Shown: positions 6,841-16,106 of the stretch, piece by piece
Layout: every line of letters begins with the position of its first letter
How positions within the stretch are numbered: position 1 is the first letter of the stretch
Origin: Nioella aestuarii
Lineage (GTDB): Bacteria > Pseudomonadota > Alphaproteobacteria > Rhodobacterales > Rhodobacteraceae
Assembly: GCF_050896395.1 (NCBI RefSeq)
Contig: NZ_JBPBBA010000010.1
Coordinates: 1-64,000 of the forward strand
DNA: 64,000 nucleotides
Direction of reading: 5' to 3'
Position numbers and translations under genes: made by a program
The notes under the pieces: generated by a model
Databases searched by the model: none
The model's input: only the letters and a program-made list of their open reading frames with translations
What the model was told of the DNA's origin: nothing

Positions 6841-8217
6841 GTGACCACGTTCTCCAACACCCCTTACGAGTCGCTCGATGTGGGCATGGAGGCTGCCTCC
6901 CCCCGGCTGGTCACGGTCGATGACCTGTATGTATTCGCCAATTCCAGCGGCAACCATAACCCGATGCATCTGCCACGCGAGGACGGCGATGGTGATGGCG
7001 TTCCCGAGGCGGTGGCGCCCGGCATGTGGGTTGGGGCGCTGATTTCCTCGGTGCTTGGCAACCAGCTGCCGGGGCCGGGGACGCTATACAAGCGTCAGAC
7101 ACTGACGTTCCTCGACCGCGCCCATGCGGGCGAGACGCTGGTGGCAAAAGTGCGGGTGGCCGGGAAGCTGCCTGGCAACTTGGTGCGGTTTGAAACATGG
7201 GTCGAACGCGAGGACGGGCTGCGTATCTGTGAGGGGATGGCCGAGGTGATCGCGCCCGACCGGCAGATGAGCTTCGAAGATATGGAAGTGCCGGCGCTGA
7301 CAGTACAGCGTCACCAGCATTTCGACCGACTCCTTGAACTGGCCGCGCCCCTGCCTGCACTTGCCACCGCCGTTGTCGCCCCCGAGAAACCCGATGCGTT
7401 GAACGGTGCGCTGCTGGCGCGTGCGCATACGCTGATCGACCCCATCTTCGTGGGCAGTGCAAAAAAGATTGCGGCTGCGGCGGAAGAATTGGGTGCCGAT
7501 ATCTCGGGCATCGAAATCGTTGACATCCCCGACAACCGCGCCGCTGCCTTGCGCGCCGTTGCGCTTGTTCATGAGGGCCGAGCGCGGGCTTTGATGAAAG
7601 GGCACCTTCATACCGATCAGCTCTTGCACGCGATCTTGAAGAAAGAGGGTGGGCTGCGCACCAACCGCCGCCTGTCCCATGTCTTCGTGATGGATGTGCC
7701 GGGGCTTGATCATCTGCTTTTTGTCACCGACGCCGCAATCAACATCGTCCCCGATCTCGAGTGTAAGGTCTCGATCTGCCAGAACGCCATCGACCTTGCG
7801 CTCTCGCTCGGCATCGCGCAGCCCAAAGTGGGGGTGCTGTCGGCCGTCGAAACCGTGACGCCCTCGATCCCTTCGACGCTCGACGCGGCGATCCTGTCCA
7901 AGATGGCCGACCGGGGCCAGATCACTGGCGGCCTGGTTGATGGACCGCTTGCGATGGACAACGCCATCGACCTGGAGGCTGCGCGCACCAAGGGAATCAC
8001 CGGGCTGGTGGCGGGACATGCCGATATCCTGCTGGCCCCGAACCTTGAAGCGGGCAACATGATCGCCAAGGAGCTGACATTCCTCGCCCATGCAGAGGCT
8101 GCGGGTGTGGTGATGGGTGCGCAGGTGCCGGTGATCTTGAATTCCCGTGCCGATGACGACAAGGCGCGGCTTGCCTCCTGCGCGGTGGCGGCACTTTACG
8201 CGGAGAGCCTGCGATGA
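6841..8217 (+). CDS. Bifunctional enoyl-CoA hydratase / phosphate acetyltransferase (MaoC-Pta fusion)
   Basis: This 458-aa protein has two domains. Residues 1-150 form a MaoC-like hot-dog hydratase fold (NSSGNHNPMHLP, APGMWVGALISSVLG). Residues 165-458 form a phosphate acetyl/butyryl transferase (PTA_PTB; ALMKGHLHTDQLLHAIL, FVTDAAINIVPDL). The start is GTG at 6841 behind CCCGGAGG. The second domain should convert acyl-CoA plus phosphate to acyl phosphate, which the overlapping acetate kinase would turn into acid plus ATP. The MaoC part suggests a link to a specific acyl-CoA or to polyhydroxyalkanoate-type metabolism, but the substrate is not evident. The fusion is a known architecture. Confidence 0.9.
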   Translation: MTTFSNTPYESLDVGMEAASPRLVTVDDLYVFANSSGNHNPMHLPREDGDGDGVPEAVAPGMWVGALISSVLGNQLPGPGTLYKRQTLTFLDRAHAGETLVAKVRVAGKLPGNLVRFETWVEREDGLRICEGMAEVIAPDRQMSFEDMEVPALTVQRHQHFDRLLELAAPLPALATAVVAPEKPDALNGALLARAHTLIDPIFVGSAKKIAAAAEELGADISGIEIVDIPDNRAAALRAVALVHEGRARALMKGHLHTDQLLHAILKKEGGLRTNRRLSHVFVMDVPGLDHLLFVTDAAINIVPDLECKVSICQNAIDLALSLGIAQPKVGVLSAVETVTPSIPSTLDAAILSKMADRGQITGGLVDGPLAMDNAIDLEAARTKGITGLVAGHADILLAPNLEAGNMIAKELTFLAHAEAAGVVMGAQVPVILNSRADDDKARLASCAVAALYAESLR

Positions 8218-9368
8218 CCGGCGTGATCCTGACGTTGAACGCTGGCTCCTCCTCGATCAAGTTTGCAGCCTATGGGGCCGGGGCGGATCCGGTGCTCGAG
8301 GCCGCAGGCATGGTCGATGCGCTCGGGGCCTCTGCCCGGCTGATCCTGCGGCCCGCGGGGGGCGAGAAAACCACTCGTGATCTGGGTCGCACCGATCACG
8401 TTGCCGGTGTGGGCGCGATCCTTGAGGCGCTAGCCCCGCTGCTGGACGGGCGCGCGGTTCTGGGTGTCGGGCATCGCATCGTTCATGGCGGCCCCGATAT
8501 CGATGGCCCCCGCGTGCTGGACGGTCCTTTGCTGGACCATCTCGAGACGCTGAAGCCGCTCGCACCGCTTCACCAGCCGCACAATCTGGCCGCCGTGCAC
8601 GCCGCCCGTGCGGCCTTCCCCGAGGCGCTTCAGGTCGGCGCCTTCGACACCGCCTTTCATCGCGGCCACCCTAAGGTGAATGACCTCTTCGCCCTTCCGC
8701 GCCGCTATTATGACGCGGGCGTCCGGCGCTACGGGTTCCACGGGCTAAGTTATGACTACATTGCAGGCGTGATGGCACGTGATCATCCCCATATGGCCAA
8801 GGGCCGGGTGATCGTTGCGCATCTGGGCAACGGGGCCTCGCTCTGCGGGCTGGAGAACGGGCGCTCCATCTCCTCCACCATGGGGTTTTCCGCGCTCGAA
8901 GGGCTCTGCATGGGCACGCGGCCCGGTCAGGTTGATCCCGGCGTATTGCTCTATCTTATGAAAGAAGAGGGCATGGGGTATGAGGAACTGACCCATCTTC
9001 TCTACAAGGAAAGCGGGATGCTTGGCCTGTCGGGGATCAGCCACGATATGCGCGAGCTGCTGGCCTCGGAGGCACCTGAGGCGAAAGAGGCCATTGCCTA
9101 TTACTGCAACCGCCTTGCGCGGGAAATTGGCGCCATGGCGGCGGTTCTGGGTGGGATTGACGCACTGATCTTCACAGGCGGCGTTGGTGAAAACGCGGCC
9201 CCCGTGCGTGCGCGCGCGCTGGAAAACCTTGGCTTTCTGGGGCTGGAAGTGGACAGCGCAGCGAACTCTGCCAACGCCACCCGCATTGATGCGGGGCGGG
9301 TGCCTGTCCTTGTCCTGCCAACCGATGAAGAATGTGTTATTGCTGGCTCGACGGCGGCGTTTCTATAG
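8214..9368 (+). CDS. ackA: Acetate (acetate/propionate-family) kinase
   Basis: This 384-aa ASKHA-fold kinase starts LTLNAGSSSIKFAAYG. It has the family motifs GHRIVHGG, GFHGLSYDYI, AHLGNGASLCG and FTGGVGENA. It interconverts acyl phosphate plus ADP and the acid plus ATP. It overlaps the phosphotransacetylase fusion by 4 bp, so the two form a Pta-Ack pathway unit in the cytoplasm. Its length is slightly shorter than the 400 aa of E. coli AckA, which is normal for alphaproteobacterial copies. Confidence 0.93.
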   Translation: MTGVILTLNAGSSSIKFAAYGAGADPVLEAAGMVDALGASARLILRPAGGEKTTRDLGRTDHVAGVGAILEALAPLLDGRAVLGVGHRIVHGGPDIDGPRVLDGPLLDHLETLKPLAPLHQPHNLAAVHAARAAFPEALQVGAFDTAFHRGHPKVNDLFALPRRYYDAGVRRYGFHGLSYDYIAGVMARDHPHMAKGRVIVAHLGNGASLCGLENGRSISSTMGFSALEGLCMGTRPGQVDPGVLLYLMKEEGMGYEELTHLLYKESGMLGLSGISHDMRELLASEAPEAKEAIAYYCNRLAREIGAMAAVLGGIDALIFTGGVGENAAPVRARALENLGFLGLEVDSAANSANATRIDAGRVPVLVLPTDEECVIAGSTAAFL

Positions 9369-9615
9369 CGGATCTGGTATCCGCAGGCCCGAGGCATCCG
9401 GCAAGCCAAGGGCGATTGCCATCCCGGGAACTGGCCGCGCCCTAAACCAGTTAACCTTAACGAGAGATCACACTTGCGGGATACTTCCCTCAAGGCACAG
9501 GTGATGTGACGCTGTGAAGCCTGTTCACTCCAAACGCTGGCAAGAACGCAGAAAGCAGCGCGCATTCACGCGGCGTAAGGATTGAAAATTTGGCCGGCTG
9601 ATCCATCTTTTCCTC
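9369..9615. other. Intergenic region with a CtrA-like motif
   Basis: No gene is supported in these 247 bases. It carries GTTAACCTTAA near 9449-9459, a TTAACC-type half-site that resembles the CtrA consensus. The same string occurs near 13745 and 40990. Confidence 0.35.
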
Positions 9616-10077
9616 ATGCGATTTGTCTTCCTGGCCCTGCTCCTTTCTCTGGCAGCTTTGCTGCTCTACATCCGTCTTGCCCCGATGCAGGCCGGGCGCT
9701 GGCATGTGGACCCGTCCACGGCCGAGCGTCCCAGCACCCCAAACGCGTTCATAATGCGCGATGAGGGCGGAGATCGCCCGGCGGTGGTTCTACTGGCGTC
9801 GCCTCAGACAGTGGGTGCCGCACTGGAAACCATGCTCGCCTCGGCCCCGCGCGTCACGCGGCTTGCGGGAACGGCTGAAGACGGCTTTGTCACCTATGTG
9901 CAGCGCAGCAGGATCATGGGATTTCCAGATGCCATTTCGATCCGGCTGAGCCCGACAGGTGAGGGGACGCGGATCGAGATTTTCTCGCGCTCGCGCTTTG
10001 GCTATAGCGATGGCGGTGTCAACGAGGCGCGAGTAACACGCTGGATTGCCCGTTTGGAGGCAGCGCTAACCCCTTGA
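9616..10077 (+). CDS. DUF1499 family protein
   Basis: This 153-aa protein has an N-terminal signal anchor (MRFVFLALLLSLAALLLYI). A DUF1499-type domain follows (WHVDPSTAERPSTPNAF, FVTYVQRSRIMGFPDAISI, IEIFSRSRFGYSDGGVN). The SRFGYSDxGVN motif is the family signature. Its function is unknown; it is probably anchored in the inner membrane with a periplasmic domain. It lies just upstream of prfA, with the prfA start 32 bp beyond its stop. Confidence 0.8.
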   Translation: MRFVFLALLLSLAALLLYIRLAPMQAGRWHVDPSTAERPSTPNAFIMRDEGGDRPAVVLLASPQTVGAALETMLASAPRVTRLAGTAEDGFVTYVQRSRIMGFPDAISIRLSPTGEGTRIEIFSRSRFGYSDGGVNEARVTRWIARLEAALTP

Positions 10078-10109
10078 CGGGGCGCGCGCCCCGCGCCACA
10101 CCGCCTGTC

Positions 10110-11165
10110 ATGTTGCCAGCAGATCGCCTGACCCAGATCACCGAACGGTTCGAGTTTCTCGAAGCGCGTCTCAATGCCGGTCCTGCAGCCGATGAGATCG
10201 CCACGATCAGTCGGGAGTATTCGGACCTCAAGCCCGTGGTGGACCAGATCGCGGCCTATCGCCAGATCATGAGCGATATCGCTGAGGCCGAGGCCATGCT
10301 GGACGATCCTGATATGGCCGAGCTGGCGGAGGAAGAACTGCCGCAGTTGCGAATTGCGTTGCTGAAAGCAGAGAAAGCTCTGCAACTGGCGCTGTTGCCC
10401 AAGGATGCCGCCGATGCCCGCCCTGCGATGGTGGAAATCCGCCCCGGTACCGGCGGTGATGAGGCCGCGTTGTTCGCCGGCGACCTGTTGCGCATGTATG
10501 AACGCTATGCCGATGCGCGCGGCTGGAAGCTGGAGATTATCGAGCAACAGCTGACCGAGCTTGGCGGCATCAAGGAGGTCGTCGCCCATGTCACCGGCGA
10601 GGGCGTCTTCGCCCGGCTGAAATACGAATCCGGCGTGCATCGGGTGCAGCGCGTGCCCACCACGGAATCGGGCGGGCGCATCCACACCTCGGCAGCCACT
10701 GTCGCCGTGCTGCCAGAGGCCGAAGAGGTCGATATCGACATTCCCGCCAGCGACATACGGATCGACACGATGCGCGCCAGCGGGGCAGGGGGGCAGCACG
10801 TCAATACCACGGATTCCGCAGTGCGGATCACGCACCTGCCATCAGGCATCGTCGTCACAAGCTCCGAGAAATCGCAGCACCGCAACCGAGAGATCGCCAT
10901 GTCGGTCCTGCGCGCGCGGCTGTTCGACATGGAACGCCAAAAGGTAGCCGATGAACGCGCCGCCGACCGCAAGGCGCAAGTCGGCTCTGGCGACCGGTCG
11001 GAACGCATCCGCACCTACAATTTCCCGCAAGGGCGTGTCACCGATCACCGCATCAACCTGACACTCTACAAGCTCGACCAGGTGATGCAGGGCGACCTGG
11101 ATGAGCTGATCGACGCGCTGATTTCGGACGATCAGGCGCGGATGCTGGCGGAGATGGATCAATGA
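10110..11165 (+). CDS. prfA: Peptide chain release factor 1
   Basis: This 351-aa protein recognises UAA and UAG at the ribosome and triggers hydrolysis of peptidyl-tRNA. The GGQ motif sits at residues 227-229 in SGAGGQHVNTTDSAVRITH. The class-I pattern RPGTGGDEAALFAGD is also present. I chose ATG 10110 (MLPADRL) because it gives the usual family length; an in-frame ATG at 10074 would overlap the DUF1499 gene. It overlaps prmC, which methylates its GGQ glutamine, by 4 bp. Confidence 0.96.
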   Translation: MLPADRLTQITERFEFLEARLNAGPAADEIATISREYSDLKPVVDQIAAYRQIMSDIAEAEAMLDDPDMAELAEEELPQLRIALLKAEKALQLALLPKDAADARPAMVEIRPGTGGDEAALFAGDLLRMYERYADARGWKLEIIEQQLTELGGIKEVVAHVTGEGVFARLKYESGVHRVQRVPTTESGGRIHTSAATVAVLPEAEEVDIDIPASDIRIDTMRASGAGGQHVNTTDSAVRITHLPSGIVVTSSEKSQHRNREIAMSVLRARLFDMERQKVADERAADRKAQVGSGDRSERIRTYNFPQGRVTDHRINLTLYKLDQVMQGDLDELIDALISDDQARMLAEMDQ

Positions 11166-11998
11166 CCCTAATTCGAGAGGCTCTGGCAGAAGCCACCTTA
11201 CGATTGACCTCTGCAGGCATCGATGGTGCCGCCCGCGATGCCCGCTGGCTTTTGGCGAAAGCCACGGGGATCGAGCGTGGGCGTCTGACGTTGCATCTGG
11301 GCGATCCGCTCACTGAAGAGGCAGAGTTCTTTTTCTACAACATGATGTTGGAGCGAGAGGCCCGTGTGCCCTTGTCGCATGTCATCCAGGGCCGTGAATT
11401 CTTCGGCCGTTGGTTCAGTGTCAGCCCCGATGTGCTCGACCCGCGCCCGGAAACAGAGATTCTGGTTCAAGCTGCGCTTGAAGTCCCGTTTCGCGAAGTA
11501 CTGGATCTGGGCACCGGGTCAGGGGCAATTCTTCTGACCCTTCTGGCTGAGCGACTTGATGCTACCGGGACAGGTACCGATATCTCCGGCCCGGCGCTCG
11601 CCAAGGCCGAGGAAAATGCCCGAGCACTTGGGGTTGCCGACAGAATGCATCTGGAACACGGCCGCTGGTACGAACCCGTTGGCGGGCGCTATGACCTCAT
11701 CGTCTCGAACCCGCCCTACATCGCGTTGGATGAGATGGCGGGCCTTTCCCCAGAGGTGCGGGACCACGAGCCGCGGGTTGCCTTGACCGACGAGGCCGAT
11801 GGCCTCAGTGCCTATCGTGCCATTACCGCGCGCATCCTTGATCACCTGACACCTGGCGGCTGGCTGATGGTCGAGATTGGCCCGACCCAAGGGGCGGCCG
11901 TGAGCGACATGTTCCGCGCGGCAGGGCTTGAAGATGTGCGTGTCTGTCCCGACCTCGATGGCCGGGACCGCGTGGTAATGGGAAGAAAACCCGCCTGA
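11162..11998 (+). CDS. prmC: Release factor glutamine methyltransferase
   Basis: This 278-aa SAM-dependent enzyme methylates the GGQ glutamine of release factors. The N-terminal helical substrate-binding domain is at about 1-75. Motif I is LDLGTGSGAILLTLL, and the catalytic NPPY is at residues 183-186 (VSNPPYIALDE). The gene overlaps prfA by ATGA, the standard prfA-prmC arrangement. Confidence 0.95.
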   Translation: MTLIREALAEATLRLTSAGIDGAARDARWLLAKATGIERGRLTLHLGDPLTEEAEFFFYNMMLEREARVPLSHVIQGREFFGRWFSVSPDVLDPRPETEILVQAALEVPFREVLDLGTGSGAILLTLLAERLDATGTGTDISGPALAKAEENARALGVADRMHLEHGRWYEPVGGRYDLIVSNPPYIALDEMAGLSPEVRDHEPRVALTDEADGLSAYRAITARILDHLTPGGWLMVEIGPTQGAAVSDMFRAAGLEDVRVCPDLDGRDRVVMGRKPA

Positions 11999-12294
11999 TC
12001 GGGCCCGGTTGGTGCCAGATTGCGCGATATTTCCGCCGGTCTGGACGGAAAACACCACATTAACGGCAGTTTGCCCTTGTTTTGCCGGGGAACCCATGCT
12101 TATTCAAGAATAGCGGATGCGGAATGGACATCAGGCCATGCCCCCGCGGTTCACCCTCAAACGAGACGGCGACAGCAGGGATTACCGCAACAGCAGGGGC
12201 AAGCTGCAACGTCTAAACGGACAGGCCCGATTGCCTGACCATCGCATGCCCCGCATCCCAATGACACCAGGGCAACTGGAACAGATACAGACAC

Positions 12295-12888
12295 ATGAGA
12301 TCACAAAAAAACCGTTCGCGGTCCAAGGGCAATCGCAACAATAACAACCGCTCGATGGGCAATATCGTTAATCGCGTATTCGACAGCTCCGGCCCCGAGG
12401 GGAAGGTGCGTGGAACCCCGCAGCAGATTATTGACAAATACAATCAGCTGACGCGCGACGCGCAGTTGGCCAATGACCGGGTTGCCGCAGAGAATTTCCA
12501 GCAACACGCTGAGCATTACGCTCGCATGTTGGGGGAAGCGCAGCGTGAACAGGATGCCCGCCGCGCCGAGCAGGAAGCGCAACAAGCGCATCAGCAGCAG
12601 GCCCGCGAAGCACGTCAGGCGCGAGAGGATGACGCCCCGACCCAGGATCAGCCTGTGGTCACGGAAACGGCAGAGAAATCCGAAAGCCGGCCGGAACAAA
12701 AGTCCTTTGGGGACGTCATCGACGTGCCCGCATCGGGTGACAGCGGTCTTGTGACAACCCCGGAAAGCGCCCCGAAGCCCAAGCGCCCACGCGCGCGCCG
12801 TGCCCCCAAGAAAGCAGCGGAAGCCCCGGCAGAAAATCAGGGCGACGCGCCCAATTCGCCAGAAGAAGGCCCGCAGGCCGCCGAATAA
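12295..12888 (+). CDS. DUF4167 domain protein
   Basis: This 197-aa protein starts with a basic, Asn-rich stretch (MRSQKNRSRSKGNRNNNNRS). A conserved DUF4167 core follows (NIVNRVFDSSGPEGKVRGTP, QQIIDKYNQLTRDAQLANDR), and then a Gln/Glu/Ala-rich and Lys/Pro/Arg-rich disordered tail. The family is conserved in alphaproteobacteria after prmC. The basic ends suggest RNA or ribosome binding; this is inference. The 296-bp leader (11999-12294) shows no gene I can support. Confidence 0.85.
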   Translation: MRSQKNRSRSKGNRNNNNRSMGNIVNRVFDSSGPEGKVRGTPQQIIDKYNQLTRDAQLANDRVAAENFQQHAEHYARMLGEAQREQDARRAEQEAQQAHQQQAREARQAREDDAPTQDQPVVTETAEKSESRPEQKSFGDVIDVPASGDSGLVTTPESAPKPKRPRARRAPKKAAEAPAENQGDAPNSPEEGPQAAE

Positions 12889-12891
12889 GCC

Positions 12892-13734
12892 TCAGCCCGC
12901 CGCCACCTGGCGGGCGAGCGCACAGAACCCCTCAATCGGGACCTGCTCGGCCCGGTCGGTGGGTTTGAGCCCCGCCGCGAGGATTCGATCCTCGATATCT
13001 GGGGCAATCCTCTTCAACGCCGCCCGCAGCATCTTGCGCCGCTGGTTGAACCCGGCGGCGACAACGCGTTCCAACACCTTCGGGTCAGCAGCAAAGCGCG
13101 GTTCGGGCAACGCTTCAATATGCACGACGGCGGAGCGCACCTTTGGGGGCGGGGTGAAGGCTTCGGGTGGCAGGGTCAGTGCGATCTTTGCATTGCACCG
13201 CCATTGCGCCAGAACCGCCAGCCGCCCATATGCCTTGCCGCCCGGTTGCGCCACGATCCGTTCCGCGACTTCGCGCTGGAACATCAGGGTCAGGCTTTGC
13301 CATTGCGGAGGCCAGGTCTTCGGCGTCAGCCAGCGCACCAGCAATTCGGTGCCCACATTATAGGGCAGATTGGCGACGACCTTGATCGGAGGTGTCAAAT
13401 GCGCCGCCCAATCGACCTCAAGCGCATCCTCGTTCAGCACATCGAGCTGACCGGGATAGGCTGCCGAAATCTCGGCCAAAGCAGGCAAACAGCGCGCGTC
13501 TTTCTCGATCGCCACCACCCGCCGCGCCCCCTCGGCCAGCAAACCGCGGGTCAGGCCGCCGGGGCCGGGCCCCACTTCCAGCACATCACAACCGGTCAGA
13601 TCCCCGGCAGCGCGGGCGATTTTCGCCGTCAGGTTCAGATCCAGCAGAAAGTTCTGCCCAAGCGCCTTGCGGGCACTTAACCCATGCGTTGCAATCACCT
13701 CGCGCAGTGGCGGCAGTCCGTCAATCGTCGCCAT
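12892..13734 (-). CDS. rsmA: 16S rRNA (adenine1518/1519-N6) dimethyltransferase
   Basis: This 280-aa KsgA/RsmA enzyme dimethylates A1518 and A1519 of 16S rRNA during small-subunit maturation. Motifs seen are KALGQNFLLD, the SAM site LEVGPGPGGLTRGLL and the catalytic NLPYNVGTELL. The start MATIDGLPPL at 13734 follows the conserved N-terminal pattern; upstream in-frame codons are not conserved. It is the last gene of the lptF-lptG-lptD-surA-pdxA-rsmA unit, separated from pdxA by 105 bp, where a TTAAGGTTAACG motif sits. Confidence 0.95.
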   Translation of the reverse strand: MATIDGLPPLREVIATHGLSARKALGQNFLLDLNLTAKIARAAGDLTGCDVLEVGPGPGGLTRGLLAEGARRVVAIEKDARCLPALAEISAAYPGQLDVLNEDALEVDWAAHLTPPIKVVANLPYNVGTELLVRWLTPKTWPPQWQSLTLMFQREVAERIVAQPGGKAYGRLAVLAQWRCNAKIALTLPPEAFTPPPKVRSAVVHIEALPEPRFAADPKVLERVVAAGFNQRRKMLRAALKRIAPDIEDRILAAGLKPTDRAEQVPIEGFCALARQVAAG

Positions 13735-13839
13735 GCAACACTCCATTAAGGTTAACGCGCACGCGCGCCGTTTTCCGCTTGGCAAAACCATCTCGGGGCA
13801 GGCGCGATAGGATAGGGGCTGCGCGCTCTCTGACGTCGA

Positions 13840-14832
13840 TCATAGTGCGGCTCCCGCACGGGTATGGGCCATATCGCGGGCCAAGCGCAGCGCAGCGATC
13901 ATGCTGCTTGGGTCCGCGATACCCTGGCCTGCAATATCAAATGCGGTGCCATGATCGGGTGATGTTCGGATGAAGGGCAGGCCAAGCGTGACATTCACTC
14001 CACCTGCGAAATCCAGCGTCTTGATGGGTATCAGCGCCTGATCGTGATACATCGCAATCGCTGCGTCATAGCCTTTCCGAGCGCCAGCGTGGAACATCGT
14101 GTCAGCAGATGCCGGGCCCGAGATCGCCAGACCTTCGGCGCGCAGCATGTCCAGAACCGGGGTGATCACCGCTATCTCCTCCACCCCCATTGCGCCGCCT
14201 TCGCCCGCATGTGGGTTAAGGCCGGCCACCGACAGGCGCGGTGCATTCAGCCCGAAATCCTGTATCAGCGCTGCGTGAGTGATGCGGATCGTCTCGGCCA
14301 GCAGCTCCGGTGTCAGGGCAACGGGGACCTCCGCCAGCGGGATATGAATGGTCACTGGCACCACCCGCAAGGCGTCACAAGCCAGCATCATCACCACGCG
14401 CCCCACGCCCGCAAGATGGGCCAGAAACTCTGTATGACCGGGAAAGGCAAATCCAGCCCCGTCCTTCAACGCCTTCTTGTGAATGGGCGCGGTACAAAGC
14501 GCCGAGGCGTCGCCGGACGTCACCAGGGATACGCCTTTGGCGATCACGTCGATCACTCCTTGCGCATTCGCCGGGTCTGGAAGGCCAGCCGGGGCGTCGC
14601 TTGCGAATTCATGGACGAGCAGGGGAAGAACGCCAGAGGACACAAATGGCGCATCTGCCGGTGTCGAGATCAGCTCTATCGGGCCGTGGTCGACGAAATG
14701 ACGCGGATCACCAATGGCAAATAGGGGCAAGTCCGCCCCCAGGGCCGATCGCGCTTTGACGATGATCTCCGGGCCGATCCCAGATGGCTCCCCGCAGCTG
14801 ACGGCAACGGGGGGCAAAAGACGCGATGTCAT
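13840..14832 (-). CDS. pdxA: 4-hydroxythreonine-4-phosphate dehydrogenase
   Basis: This 330-aa enzyme oxidises 4-phosphohydroxy-L-threonine in pyridoxal phosphate synthesis (DXP-dependent route). Family motifs are CGEPSGIGPEI, CTAPIHKKAL, FPGHTEFLAHL, LNPHAGEGG and MYHDQALIPIK. The metal-binding histidines are in these motifs. The start at 14832 overlaps the surA stop (ATGA). pdxA between surA and rsmA is the classic proteobacterial order. Confidence 0.95.
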   Translation of the reverse strand: MTSRLLPPVAVSCGEPSGIGPEIIVKARSALGADLPLFAIGDPRHFVDHGPIELISTPADAPFVSSGVLPLLVHEFASDAPAGLPDPANAQGVIDVIAKGVSLVTSGDASALCTAPIHKKALKDGAGFAFPGHTEFLAHLAGVGRVVMMLACDALRVVPVTIHIPLAEVPVALTPELLAETIRITHAALIQDFGLNAPRLSVAGLNPHAGEGGAMGVEEIAVITPVLDMLRAEGLAISGPASADTMFHAGARKGYDAAIAMYHDQALIPIKTLDFAGGVNVTLGLPFIRTSPDHGTAFDIAGQGIADPSSMIAALRLARDMAHTRAGAAL

Positions 14833-16106
14833 GGGTTTTCGTCGATGATCGCATCGGCACGCAGTTCCGCCAGATAGCCCTGCGCATAGCTCTCCAGCCG
14901 CTGCTGGAACAGCGCCTGCCGCACTTCCTCGCGCCCGCCTTCCGGCAACTCGGTTGAGCGGCCGCACAGCATCAGAAACAGCATTTGCGTGCCATTGGCG
15001 CGGGTCAGGCCGAAAGAAACCTCATTGGCGTCCAGGCGTGCAAGTTCCAGCGAAATGTCGCCGGGCACATCCTCGATAGGCAGCGCGGTGATCTCGAAAC
15101 CGCCCGGACGCACGCCATAAAGGTCGTCACATGTGTCGATCTCATCGCGCAATGCCCGCGCCTCCACCAACGCCTCTTCGCTTTGACCGCCGGGGATCAG
15201 AACCTGTGCATATTCCACGGCCGTAACTTCCGGCGAGACAAAGCCAGTCTCGTCCAGCCCGCGCAGCTGGAAGATTGCGATGGCGGGTCCAAGCGGCACG
15301 GGGTCCGTCACGTCCCCCACATTCATCGGCAGGAGCAAGGCACGCAGCTGCGGCGGGATGGTCGAAAGCGGGCGCCACCCAAGCCCGCCCCCCTGGCGTC
15401 CTGTTGCGGCGGCGGAATAGGCACGAGCGGCTTCCGAGAAGGCCCCGATAGAGCCATCAAGCTCTTCGGCCAGCCGGGCGATGTCGGTGCGGATCTGGTC
15501 TTCGTTTTCCGGGGTAATCGGCACCACGAGCTCGGCGATATTGATCTGAGCACCGCCATCGGAGGCCGACAGGGTCAGGGCGCGGTCGATTTCATCTTCG
15601 GAAACCTGGGCACGGGGACCGAAACGGGCGCGGACGATATTGCGCCATGTGATCCCGGCGGCGACGAAATCGCGGAAGGTTTCCGGCGCGATCCCTTCGT
15701 TCTGGAGCGCCCCCAGGAACGCCTCTGTGTTCATATTGGCGCGGCCCGCAAACTCGGCCATCCCTTGTTCCAGGTCATCGGGGCTGGCCAAAAGACCAAA
15801 ACGTTCGCCGACTTCCTGCTGGAGACGTTCGTTGATCAGGGTTTCACGCGCCTCTTCCAGCAGATCCCCGGGGGCGTTCAGTGCCTCAAGAAACTGGGCG
15901 CGCTGTGAAATCTCGTAATACGTCACGATCCGGTCGTTCACGGTCACGGCAGCGGAAAAGGGGCTTTGCGCAATGGCGGGTGTAAGCGCGGCAAAGGAGA
16001 TGGCAAGCGCTGCGGCCAGGGCTTTCAGGGGGCCAGTGAATTGGGGGCTGTCTGCTCGGGTCGTCATTGTCATATCCGTCATTCTTTCGTCCGGCGTTCC
16101 GGTCAT
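14829..16106 (-). CDS. surA: SurA-like periplasmic chaperone / peptidyl-prolyl isomerase
   Basis: This 425-aa protein has a signal peptide after a short N-terminal extension (ALAAALAISFAALTPAIAQ). A SurA_N helical chaperone region follows, and then a parvulin-like PPIase domain (about 175-280; INIAELVVPI, ARAYSAAATGRQGGGLGWRP). It helps outer-membrane proteins such as LptD fold in the periplasm. It overlaps the lptD stop and the pdxA start by 4 bp each, so the chaperone is translated with its likely client. An internal start at MTMTTRADS is possible. Confidence 0.88.
   Translation of the reverse strand: MTGTPDERMTDMTMTTRADSPQFTGPLKALAAALAISFAALTPAIAQSPFSAAVTVNDRIVTYYEISQRAQFLEALNAPGDLLEEARETLINERLQQEVGERFGLLASPDDLEQGMAEFAGRANMNTEAFLGALQNEGIAPETFRDFVAAGITWRNIVRARFGPRAQVSEDEIDRALTLSASDGGAQINIAELVVPITPENEDQIRTDIARLAEELDGSIGAFSEAARAYSAAATGRQGGGLGWRPLSTIPPQLRALLLPMNVGDVTDPVPLGPAIAIFQLRGLDETGFVSPEVTAVEYAQVLIPGGQSEEALVEARALRDEIDTCDDLYGVRPGGFEITALPIEDVPGDISLELARLDANEVSFGLTRANGTQMLFLMLCGRSTELPEGGREEVRQALFQQRLESYAQGYLAELRADAIIDENP

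Noticed and set aside
7084..8091. A 335-aa open frame opposite the MaoC-Pta gene
   Set aside because: Antisense shadow of a well supported fusion gene.
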